From assembly GCA_002307035.1 (NCBI GenBank), contig DBTL01000151.1:1-43610 (forward strand): 43,610 nucleotides of DNA. The letters run 5' to 3'. The notes under the pieces are model-generated. The model made no database searches. It saw only the letters and a program-made list of their open reading frames with translations, and was not told the origin of the DNA. The DNA is from Bacteroides sp. UBA1317. GTDB taxonomy: Bacteria; Bacteroidota; Bacteroidia; Bacteroidales; Bacteroidaceae. The position numbers were made by a program, and so were the translations under genes. Positions 1 through 8,266 of this stretch are shown here, one piece after another; position 1 is the first letter of the stretch; each line of letters starts with the position of its first letter.

Positions 1-79
1 CCTTCTTTCTGCATTGGCAGAAGGAATTTAAAATTTACTATTATGTTAGAAATATTAGATTTACAAGGCAACTCTCGAT

Positions 80-160
80 ATGTTGATAGATGCCAACTGG
101 GACAATTGGAGCGATGGTGAAAAACGCAGCGCTGCATCAGCTTATTCAAAGCATTGCTAA
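80..160 (+). other. possible fragment of a small exported-peptide precursor gene
   Basis: An ATG at 80 opens a 26-codon frame ending in TAA at 158. It is rich in Trp, Ser, Ala and charged residues (contains NWDNWSDGEKRSAASAYSKHC) and ends in Cys. A separate ATG at 43 opens another frame of 25 codons that stops at 120. Neither frame shows a complete double-glycine leader. The composition and the position just before a peptide-export cluster suggest the end, or a frameshifted copy, of a secreted peptide precursor. That is inference; the stretch could equally be non-coding. The rest of 1-218 shows no gene. A small inverted repeat (TTCTGC-ATTG-GCAGAA) sits near 7-22. Confidence 0.2.
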
Positions 161-179
161 TTAAAAACAAACCAAGAAT

Positions 180-197
180 AGGATAATAAATCATCCT
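180..197 (+). terminator. weak hairpin before the GLPGLI gene
   Basis: TAGGAT and ATCCTA form a 6-bp perfect inverted repeat around an 8-base loop, 21 bases before the ATG at 219 and about 20 bases after the stop of the small frame at 80-160. There is no U tract, so it may be an intra-operon processing or attenuation hairpin rather than a full terminator. No Bacteroides -7 box is visible in 1-218, so transcription probably enters from the left of the window. Confidence 0.2.
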
Positions 198-218
198 ACT
201 CTCTTCATATAGAAAAAA

Positions 219-1055
219 ATGAAGATATTTATCTGCTTATATTTACTATCCCAGGGTATCTATTCTTTTTCTCAAAATCGAATTGATACTACTTCTTTAA
301 GATGCAGCTATACTTATACCTATCTGAAAGATACGATCAGCAAGGCTCAAAATGAAGATTTGCTATACCTACAGATAGGAGGAACAAAATCTAAATGTTA
401 CAGCTATTACACATTTCAAAGTGATTCATTGAGTGCAACTCAAAATGGAAAAGAAATTAGGCGTCAACTTTTCAAAAAAGCCATAGCAGAAGCAAAAGGG
501 ACTGCTCCTCAAGGGGGATTTCCTTATAAACGTATGAGAACCTATGTTTATAAAAACTATCCGCAAGGGAAAATGACTATAACGGATGGCATATCTACTC
601 AGGATTATATTTATGAGGATAAGTTAAACGCGCAAAACTGGCTGATATTGGATAGTATCCGAACGATTTTGAATTATTCTTGTCAAAAAGCAGAGTGTAA
701 TTTTCGGGGTAGGAAATGGACTGCATGGTTTTCAACTGATATACCTGTCAGTGATGCTCCTTGGAAATTCTCAGGTTTACCGGGACTGATCATGGAGATT
801 TATGATAAAGGAAAACAATATCATTTTCTTATTAATGGATTGGAAAAGATAGAAAATGAACCAATTATTTTCAGTGAATCTAATACAGGCAATAAAAAGT
901 TTGAGAAAACAAGCCGGAAAGATTTCTTAAAAGCTCAAAAGCGCTATTTGATGGACATAAATGGTTATATTGAATTGGAAACTGGTATTGATTTGGGAAG
1001 TAATACTTCACAAAAAGTGATGCGGTATGACTTGCTTGAGTTAGACTATAAATAA
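219..1055 (+). CDS. GLPGLI family protein
   Basis: This 278-aa protein starts with a short hydrophobic signal peptide (about residues 1-19, cleavage near SFS-QN), so it should be exported to the periplasm or beyond. It carries the diagnostic stretch WKFSGLPGLIMEI, which names the Bacteroidetes GLPGLI family; the function of that family is unknown. In Bacteroidetes these genes often stand beside outer-membrane barrels and peptide transporters, as here, where a disulfide protein, a TonB-receptor-like barrel and a C39 ABC exporter follow. The gap to the next gene is only 8 bases, so the genes are probably co-transcribed. A role in helping or guarding the exported peptide is a guess from context. 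Confidence 0.85.
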   Translation: MKIFICLYLLSQGIYSFSQNRIDTTSLRCSYTYTYLKDTISKAQNEDLLYLQIGGTKSKCYSYYTFQSDSLSATQNGKEIRRQLFKKAIAEAKGTAPQGGFPYKRMRTYVYKNYPQGKMTITDGISTQDYIYEDKLNAQNWLILDSIRTILNYSCQKAECNFRGRKWTAWFSTDIPVSDAPWKFSGLPGLIMEIYDKGKQYHFLINGLEKIENEPIIFSESNTGNKKFEKTSRKDFLKAQKRYLMDINGYIELETGIDLGSNTSQKVMRYDLLELDYK

Positions 1056-1063
1056 TTGCTACG

Positions 1064-2674
1064 ATGGAAACAAATTACTATTTTATTCCGCTTTTACTGA
1101 AACATCTGCAGATGATGAATATCAAGTGCGATCCGAAGCAATTACAAATTGTTTTGCAATCAGCACCCTCTTTTCCATCTGTATTATCCATTGTGCAGGC
1201 ATATACTTATTTCGGATTAAAGGCAACCGCATACCGAGCGGATTATACGGCGCTTGAAAAAGCCTCGATTCCAGCTATAGCCCATATCAAAGAAGATAAT
1301 ATCGACAGATTTATTTTGCTCCGCAAGGTTTCTGAAAATAAAGTAAGTTATTATGATGCTTTTATTAATAAAAAGGTGGAAATTTCCAAAGATCATTTTT
1401 GTACAATATGGAGCGGAATTATTGTCTTGTCAGAAAAGACGGAGAATATATTCCAGAGTAGAACTTTAAATAAATATCTGGAATATGGTATAGCGCTCGC
1501 TATTTTTTGTATTGTTCTTCTTAATCTTAGAACTAGTCAGGGTTCCCAACCCTTTTCATTCTTTTGCGGATTATTGGGGTTAAAATCCGCAGGGAGCTTG
1601 TTCTGTATTGGATTACTCCGGCAGGAATCAAATGGAACTTATTCTGTCTTCGACACATTTTGTCATAGAAACGAGGCATTCGACTGTGCGAAAGTAATCC
1701 AATCAAAAGCCTCTAAATTATTCAATAAAATAACACTGGCCGATATCGGATTTATTTATTTCACAACGGGGGTAATCTCATTGTGCATTGGCGTATTCTC
1801 TAATGTTATAAGTTCTGTTCAGCAAATTCTGTTCTACCTATCTGTTTCTAGCATTCCTCTTATTTTATTTTCCACACTTTATCAGAAAATGGTGGTAAGA
1901 AAATGGTGCCCCCTTTGCCTCAGTGTGATATCTATTCTTGGGATAGAGGTGATGCTTTTTATTTTCTTCCCCCACAAAGTTTTTTCAGGTGATCTCATAT
2001 TAACAGCAAGGCTTCTTTTTCTCTCATTATCAAGCAGCATAGGAGTACTCTTTTTAACGAAGCATAGCATAGAAAACCAAGCGAAACATTTTAGAACAAT
2101 GATATCTGTCCTGCAATTGAAACGAACTCCCCAAGTTATCTCAGCTGTTTTCGGGTCTCAGAAGAACGTGCCACAATTGACGAAAGATAACCTAATAATA
2201 GGGAATCTGGAAGCTCCGATAACTATTACAACTCTTTTGAACCCAATGTGTACTCCATGTAAAGATCTGGCAGTCGAGATGATCAAATTGTTGGAGAGTT
2301 ATCCTTCATTTATCCAATGGCATCTACGATTAGACGGAGTGAAAGTATCAGGATATGAGAAGATGAATGAACCACAACTCTATCTCTTCGAACTTTTCAG
2401 ACAATATGACGATGCTAAAGATCGGATAAATATTATCAAAGAATGGTTTAAAGTGCAATCCCTTTCGAAATTTTCAGAAAATTATCCTCTGAAAACTATT
2501 CCGGAAGAAATCATTGAAGTTTTTTCCGATCATGTAAAAAACAACAATGAACTAAAAGCGGAAAAAGTCCCTTCCCTCTGGATTAATAACCATGTATTTC
2601 CGAAAGAATATTCACTGACGAACATTCCCTTTTTATTAACGGATTTAGGCGTTTTGCTGAAATCCACAATATAA
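1064..2674 (+). CDS. C39-like / VKOR / DsbA-like fusion membrane oxidoreductase
   Basis: 536 aa with three parts. Residues 1-125 resemble a peptidase C39 domain, but the catalytic DCGxAC motif is absent, so this part is probably a non-catalytic substrate-binding domain. Residues 140-340 are hydrophobic and VKOR-like, with C200 and C208 before the ITLADIGFIYF helix and a CPLC redox pair at 282-285. Residues 370-536 are a thioredoxin/DsbA-like fold with CTPC at 396-399 and a likely cis-proline in KVPSLW (501-506). VKOR and DsbA-like partners together form disulfides: the DsbA part oxidises the substrate and VKOR re-oxidises it with quinone. Fusion to a C39-like domain, next to a C39 ABC exporter, suggests it oxidises cysteines of the exported peptide. 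The domain calls are firm; the substrate is inferred. Confidence 0.85.
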   Translation: METNYYFIPLLLKHLQMMNIKCDPKQLQIVLQSAPSFPSVLSIVQAYTYFGLKATAYRADYTALEKASIPAIAHIKEDNIDRFILLRKVSENKVSYYDAFINKKVEISKDHFCTIWSGIIVLSEKTENIFQSRTLNKYLEYGIALAIFCIVLLNLRTSQGSQPFSFFCGLLGLKSAGSLFCIGLLRQESNGTYSVFDTFCHRNEAFDCAKVIQSKASKLFNKITLADIGFIYFTTGVISLCIGVFSNVISSVQQILFYLSVSSIPLILFSTLYQKMVVRKWCPLCLSVISILGIEVMLFIFFPHKVFSGDLILTARLLFLSLSSSIGVLFLTKHSIENQAKHFRTMISVLQLKRTPQVISAVFGSQKNVPQLTKDNLIIGNLEAPITITTLLNPMCTPCKDLAVEMIKLLESYPSFIQWHLRLDGVKVSGYEKMNEPQLYLFELFRQYDDAKDRINIIKEWFKVQSLSKFSENYPLKTIPEEIIEVFSDHVKNNNELKAEKVPSLWINNHVFPKEYSLTNIPFLLTDLGVLLKSTI

Positions 2675-2680
2675 GAAAAT

Positions 2681-5296
2681 ATGAATATATCTTTAAAAGG
2701 GTTGTTTATCGTTGTGTTTTCTCTCTATACATTGTATATTGATGCCCAACAGGTTGTTTTGTCAGGCAGAGTTACCGATAGATCAACGGGGACGGCTCTG
2801 ACTAACGTATTAGTAACGGTGCGTCCTGCAGGCGAAAATAAAATCGTAAGATATGCACAAACATCATCCGAAGGAAAATATGAAATAAAACTTTCATCTA
2901 TTCCGAACAACCACGTTTTATACTTTTCCATGATGGGTTATGCACCACAAACAATTATGTTGTCAGCCGATCGATATCAATATGATGTACGACTAACCGA
3001 GCAAGCCACCGAACTGAAAGAAGTGGTTGTTAAAGCCCCCGGTATTCGTCAAAGGGGAGATACAATAACTTATATCGTTTCTAGTTTTGCTAATGCACAG
3101 GACAAATCATTAGCTGATGTATTAAAAAAAATGCCCGGTATTGAGATAGAAAAAAGCGGGGCGATAAAGTATAACGGCGTAGCAATTAATAAATTTTATA
3201 TAGAAGGGCGAGATTTACTTGGCGGCCGATACGGACTGGCGACCAACAACGTACATCAACAAGATGTGGGAAGTGTCGAAGTGATGGAAAACCATCAACC
3301 GATAAAAGCCTTGGAAGATATTTCATTCTCACAAAATCCGGCCATTAATATCCGATTGAAAGAGGATGCCAAAGCACGTTGGGTAGGAACAGTCAAAGTC
3401 GGTGCAGGCTTTGAACCCTTTCTATGGAATGCGGAGTTGTTCGTGATGCGTTTCACATCCAAAACACAAACATTGAATACTTATAAAACTAATAATACCG
3501 GGACAGATGTCACTCAAGAAACACAATCTTTTTCTATTGAAGAAATCATTAATCAATTCTCAAAGAATTATCGTTTGAATAATTACATTAATGTCCGTCC
3601 TGATTACCTCACGGACATAGATGCCAAGCGGGCACGTTTTAATAAGTCTCACATGGTCAGCACCAATAATCTTTGGTCTCTTAGCAAAAACTTCGACCTG
3701 ACTTCCCAAATTTCCTATACGAACAACAGGCTGAACTCCGACAATTTTTCGAGGACTAGTTACTATCTGAAGGATTCGACAATAGTGACGGATATAGGTG
3801 AATCGGCCATTTCGAAACAGAATTGCTTATCTGCAGATGTTGTGTTGACAGCAAACACGCCCACCTACTATTTCAAAAACAAACTGAATGCAGATCTCCT
3901 TTGGGATGATATAGAGATGGATATTACCGGAGCCTATCCCAACAGTCAATCAGCATCCGTTCCGCATCGCCAATTCTCCAATGACCTGGAGATACTTAAA
4001 CGTTTTGGAAATAAAACGTATACTCTAAACTCTTTTAACCTGTATCAGGTCAAGCCACAACATCTAAACGTCACAAGAGAAAATCAGAAACAAGTACAAG
4101 ACGTTCACTCTTCTGCATTTTATACAAATACCAATACATCAATGGCCTTTTATGTGAAGCCTGTAACCATAGCTATGAAAATGGGAATTATTGGCGTAAT
4201 CCGTTCAATGGAAAGTGAATTGACTGGAGTATCCGATACCCTCGGACAACTGGACAATAATTTATCTATGAATTACATCAATTTATATGTAGCACCAGAA
4301 TTGGAATACAAAAAGAATGGATTTGAAGCCAAATTCGATATGCCGGTTTCATTTGCCCCGTACCATTATCACGATAAGATTACGGAAGCAAAAGAATCAG
4401 CCTCCAAATTCCTACTGTCGCCACAGCTGTACATACGCTATCATTTTACGTCCCGTCTATCATCTTCCATTTCCGGAAGATTGGCACAAAGCCCGGTGGA
4501 AGAGCAACAATTTTACAACGGATTGTTACTGCAAAACTATCGGAACCTATCCCGCGGATTTATAAATTATAAAACCGGAAATCAAAAATCACTAAGCCTG
4601 AATATCGCTTATAAAAGGCCTTTGGATGCACTATTTGCCAACGCTAGCGTAATCCGTTCATGGAGCAGTGCCAAACGTGTCTCTAATCGTTCTTTTTTAG
4701 ATGAATTTATTCTAAACACATTTATCCCTCAGAATAATTCTTCCGATGTATGGATGTTGAACGGCAATATCAATAAGGGTTTGGATATTATTCAAGGTAT
4801 GGTGTCGCTACGTTCTTCTTATATGACATATAGCGGTTCTATATTTCAGAACAGCATTGAAACGCCTTATTCTTCTAACACATGGAATATCACGCCCAAA
4901 ATAAATTCAAAAATTGCTACATGGTTCAACTTGTCTTACGAATTCAATTATGAGAAGAACTGGTTGAAGGTGAAAAATACAGAAACAAAATCGTCAACAG
5001 AGAGTATCTCTCAAACATTATCTTGCAATTTCACTCCAGACAAAAAATATTATATACAACTCATCGGAGAACACTACTACAACAAACTGTCAGATAACGT
5101 ATCCAAGCATCTTTTACTTACCGACGCAGAGTTTACGTATAGTTTTGCAAGTGGGTGGGAATTGAATCTTTCCGTGAAGAATATATTCAACCAGAATAAA
5201 TATAGATATTCTGTATACGACGGCTTAACAAACATGAGTAAAGAGTACGAAATACGCCCGCGAAATTTTCTAGCAAGCGTATTTTTCAGATTTTAA
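2681..5296 (+). CDS. TonB-dependent receptor-like outer-membrane protein
   Basis: 871 aa. A signal peptide (about 1-22, cleavage near IDA-QQ) is followed by a carboxypeptidase-regulatory-like beta-sandwich (about 27-107), then the ELKEVVVKAPG linker and a plug-like segment (about 120-225, with DVLKKMPGIEIEKSG). The rest is a long aromatic-rich beta-barrel ending in FFRF with a terminal Phe, as outer-membrane barrels do. It begins 6 bases after the disulfide protein and ends 9 bases before the ABC exporter, so it belongs to the same operon. Barrels of this type usually import ligands. In this setting it could instead be the outer-membrane exit or a producer-side receptor for the peptide. It is not SusC: no SusD follows, and it is shorter than the roughly 1000-aa SusC family. 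Confidence 0.85.
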   Translation: MNISLKGLFIVVFSLYTLYIDAQQVVLSGRVTDRSTGTALTNVLVTVRPAGENKIVRYAQTSSEGKYEIKLSSIPNNHVLYFSMMGYAPQTIMLSADRYQYDVRLTEQATELKEVVVKAPGIRQRGDTITYIVSSFANAQDKSLADVLKKMPGIEIEKSGAIKYNGVAINKFYIEGRDLLGGRYGLATNNVHQQDVGSVEVMENHQPIKALEDISFSQNPAINIRLKEDAKARWVGTVKVGAGFEPFLWNAELFVMRFTSKTQTLNTYKTNNTGTDVTQETQSFSIEEIINQFSKNYRLNNYINVRPDYLTDIDAKRARFNKSHMVSTNNLWSLSKNFDLTSQISYTNNRLNSDNFSRTSYYLKDSTIVTDIGESAISKQNCLSADVVLTANTPTYYFKNKLNADLLWDDIEMDITGAYPNSQSASVPHRQFSNDLEILKRFGNKTYTLNSFNLYQVKPQHLNVTRENQKQVQDVHSSAFYTNTNTSMAFYVKPVTIAMKMGIIGVIRSMESELTGVSDTLGQLDNNLSMNYINLYVAPELEYKKNGFEAKFDMPVSFAPYHYHDKITEAKESASKFLLSPQLYIRYHFTSRLSSSISGRLAQSPVEEQQFYNGLLLQNYRNLSRGFINYKTGNQKSLSLNIAYKRPLDALFANASVIRSWSSAKRVSNRSFLDEFILNTFIPQNNSSDVWMLNGNINKGLDIIQGMVSLRSSYMTYSGSIFQNSIETPYSSNTWNITPKINSKIATWFNLSYEFNYEKNWLKVKNTETKSSTESISQTLSCNFTPDKKYYIQLIGEHYYNKLSDNVSKHLLLTDAEFTYSFASGWELNLSVKNIFNQNKYRYSVYDGLTNMSKEYEIRPRNFLASVFFRF

Positions 5297-5305
5297 TTTA
5301 TAAAC

Positions 5306-7504
5306 ATGATATTCCCCTTTATAAAACAACCTGATGCAATGGACTGTGGTCCAGCCTGTCTCTGGATGATTGCAAAGCACTACGGAAAAGATTATACGCT
5401 CGAATATCTGCGTGACAAATCTTTTATCGGTCGTGATGGTGTATCATTACTGGGAATCAGTAAAGCAGCCGAAATTATCGGGCTTCATACTATTGCCGGT
5501 AGAACAACATTCGATAAGCTGGCTGAAAAAGCGGCTTTTCCCTATATTGTCCACTGGAATCAGGAACATTTTGTAGTGCTATATGGTATTAAAAAGAAAC
5601 GTGGCAAATATATCATCCATATTGCCGATCCGGGAAAAGGCTTACTAATCTATTCTAAAGAAGAGTTCTGCGACCATTGGTCAAGTACAAGAACTAATGG
5701 CGAAGAAAAAGGCATTATTCTGCTTTTGGAACCCACTCATCTTTTCTACGAGCAGGAAAACGATCATGTTCTTTCTGAAAAGCGTTTCCGTTTTTTAGGA
5801 AAATACTTGCTAAAATATAAACGCTTTTTCGGGCAATTAATTCTGGGATTATTTATCGGAAGCATTCTCCAACTTATTTTTCCTTTTCTAACACAAGCTG
5901 TCGTTGATACAGGTATTCAGGGTAAAGATATCCATTTTATCTGGCTGGTACTTATTGCCCAGATGATGCTTCTCTTCAGCCGTACCGCCATTGATTTTAT
6001 CCGTCGCAAGATGCTGTTGCATATTAGTATGCGTATCAACGTTTCGCTTATTTCGGATTTTTTCATTAAATTAATGAAGCTCCCCATGAAGTTTTTCGAT
6101 ACTAAACTTACGGGTGACCTATTACAACGTATTGAAGACCATCGACGTATTGAGAACTTTCTTACAAACCAAACTATCAATGTGCTTTTCTCTGCTTTCA
6201 CTTTCATAATCTTCTCCATTGTGTTATTCGTATATAATGTACCTATATTTATGGTATTTCTTGCCGGAAGTACCCTATACGGTATATGGATCATGATATT
6301 TCTGAGAAAACGGAGGATGCTGGATTACAAAATCTTTGAGCGGGAAGGAATTAACCGGAACGTAGTGTACCAGTTGATAACAGGTATGCAGGAAATTAAA
6401 TTGCAAGGATGTGAACAACACAAACGTTGGGAATGGGAAGACGTACAAGCCGATCTATTTGATGTTAATATACAGTCGCTAAATTTAAAACAAACACAGG
6501 AAGCTGGAGGTATTTTCATAAATGAACTAAAAAACATCTTGGTCACAGTACTAGCTGCAACGGCTGTGATCAATGGGCATCTGACATTGGGAATGATGCT
6601 TGCTATTCAATATATAATCGGACAATTGAATTCTCCTGTTGAACAGATTATGAATTTTATCTACCAATGGCAGGATGTCAGTATCAGCCTTGAAAGAATG
6701 AACGAAATTCATACATTGGATAACGAAGAGAATAAAAACCGATCGATCAATAGCCTGCCTTTAGATTGTTCCATCAACATAGAGAATCTTTGTTTCAAAT
6801 ATGACGGGGCACTTCCTCATTATGTACTCAATAACATCAACCTTCACATTCCTCAGAACAAAGTGACAGCTATTGTCGGAGCCAGCGGTAGCGGGAAAAC
6901 CACACTGCTAAAATTGTTACTGGGCTATTATGCGCCCAACGAAGGAAAGATCAATATCGGCTCTATCAAATTTGAAGAAATGAACCTCACTTGGTGGCGT
7001 ATGACTTGTGGCGCGGTCATGCAAGACGGTTACCTATTTTCCGATACCATCGCACGTAATATTGCAATTTCGGACGATGAAATAGACATAGAAAGGTTGC
7101 GTTATGCTGCCCATATCGCTAATATTGGAGATTATATTGAAGCCTTGCCTTTGGGATATAATACAAAAATCGGTCAGGACGGTCAGGGAGTCAGTCAGGG
7201 ACAGAGACAGCGTATCCTGATCGCACGGGTAGTATACAAAAACCCCACTTTTGTTTTTTTCGATGAAGCGACCAATGCTTTAGATGCAAAGAACGAAAGA
7301 ATGATTGTGGAAAACCTTGAAGGGTTTTATAAAGATAAGACAGTTGTTGTAATTGCGCATAGGTTAAGCACGGTAAAGAATGCAGATCAAATTGTAGTAC
7401 TGGATGAAGGCTCTATAGCAGAAGTCGGTTCGCACGAAGAATTGACACAAAAGCGAGGGAAATATTATGATTTGGTGAAAAATCAATTAGAACTGGGGAA
7501 TTAA
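5306..7504 (+). CDS. peptidase C39 domain-containing ABC transporter (PCAT)
   Basis: 732 aa, the usual length for bacteriocin-type exporters that clip a double-glycine leader while exporting the peptide. The N-terminal C39 protease has Q8, C14 (MDCGPACL), H88 (EHFVVL) and D108 (IADPG), so the active site is complete. Membrane helices span about 165-460. The ATPase has Walker A GASGSGKT (525-532), a slightly variant signature VSQGQRQR (629-636), Walker B FVFFDE (649-654) and the H-loop His at 685. A short HlyD-like adaptor starts 2 bases downstream. The family assignment is firm. The substrate is not in view, and a small leader-bearing peptide is expected. Confidence 0.95.
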   Translation: MIFPFIKQPDAMDCGPACLWMIAKHYGKDYTLEYLRDKSFIGRDGVSLLGISKAAEIIGLHTIAGRTTFDKLAEKAAFPYIVHWNQEHFVVLYGIKKKRGKYIIHIADPGKGLLIYSKEEFCDHWSSTRTNGEEKGIILLLEPTHLFYEQENDHVLSEKRFRFLGKYLLKYKRFFGQLILGLFIGSILQLIFPFLTQAVVDTGIQGKDIHFIWLVLIAQMMLLFSRTAIDFIRRKMLLHISMRINVSLISDFFIKLMKLPMKFFDTKLTGDLLQRIEDHRRIENFLTNQTINVLFSAFTFIIFSIVLFVYNVPIFMVFLAGSTLYGIWIMIFLRKRRMLDYKIFEREGINRNVVYQLITGMQEIKLQGCEQHKRWEWEDVQADLFDVNIQSLNLKQTQEAGGIFINELKNILVTVLAATAVINGHLTLGMMLAIQYIIGQLNSPVEQIMNFIYQWQDVSISLERMNEIHTLDNEENKNRSINSLPLDCSINIENLCFKYDGALPHYVLNNINLHIPQNKVTAIVGASGSGKTTLLKLLLGYYAPNEGKINIGSIKFEEMNLTWWRMTCGAVMQDGYLFSDTIARNIAISDDEIDIERLRYAAHIANIGDYIEALPLGYNTKIGQDGQGVSQGQRQRILIARVVYKNPTFVFFDEATNALDAKNERMIVENLEGFYKDKTVVVIAHRLSTVKNADQIVVLDEGSIAEVGSHEELTQKRGKYYDLVKNQLELGN

Positions 7505-7506
7505 TT

Positions 7507-8199
7507 ATGGAAAAGAAAAATAAATCAACCGAACTTCGAAGTGAGAAAGTCCGAAACATTATCGGGCAAGTACCTTCTGTGTTAATTCGCAATGGAACTC
7601 TGATTATTTGTGTTGTTTTAGTAGTTATGCTTACTATTTCTGTATTTGTTCCTTATAGAGAAATTATACCGATACAGATAAAAGTTGAAACTTCACCTAA
7701 AGCCTGTTTTGTCCATGCCACTGTAAACGGATTTTTTGTATCAGATTCCGTACCCACATCAATAAATGCAGATTCAATCATCGGGCACATTATTAATGAA
7801 GACTTTATTGAAAAGATAATAAGCCCAATCAAAGGAGATGTTTTAATGAATATAAACAATGAAGAACAAATTAACAAAGGAGAACTGCTATGTGCTATTA
7901 TTCCTAAAAATCATACCTGTTATGGAATTGCAGAAATCTCAGCAGAAGATTATTATAAAATAAAAGAAGGTAATAAAATACTCATGACTTTAGATAAAGA
8001 CATAGCAATCGAAGGAATAGTGGAACAAATAAGTTCTCTCTCCCCTAATAAAAATAGGCATAAGGTTAAGATCAATTTTGAGAAGAATACTTTGCAAGAA
8101 AAACTTATAGTTGGTACCATTCACAAAGGGAAAGTTATCCTTTATGATATGCCAATATTAAAGAAACTTTTTTCGTCAGTTGGCATAAAGATAATATAG
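7507..8199 (+). CDS. short HlyD-like membrane fusion protein
   Basis: 230 aa with one N-terminal membrane anchor (about 25-48) after a charged cytoplasmic start, then a periplasmic barrel-sandwich/beta-barrel region (about 55-205). It fits the adaptor that couples a peptidase-containing ABC exporter to the outer membrane, and it lies 2 bases after that exporter. It is much shorter than classical HlyD proteins (over 400 aa): the long coiled-coil hairpin that contacts TolC is missing, and the biotinyl-like half-motifs are nearly contiguous. No TolC gene is present in the window. The low sequence similarity typical of this family keeps confidence moderate. Confidence 0.7.
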   Translation: MEKKNKSTELRSEKVRNIIGQVPSVLIRNGTLIICVVLVVMLTISVFVPYREIIPIQIKVETSPKACFVHATVNGFFVSDSVPTSINADSIIGHIINEDFIEKIISPIKGDVLMNINNEEQINKGELLCAIIPKNHTCYGIAEISAEDYYKIKEGNKILMTLDKDIAIEGIVEQISSLSPNKNRHKVKINFEKNTLQEKLIVGTIHKGKVILYDMPILKKLFSSVGIKII

Positions 8200-8266
8200 T
8201 TATGCTTCGGTTCGATCTCTAGTTTGCTTCAAATACAATAAATATAAACACATAAAACATACAAAA

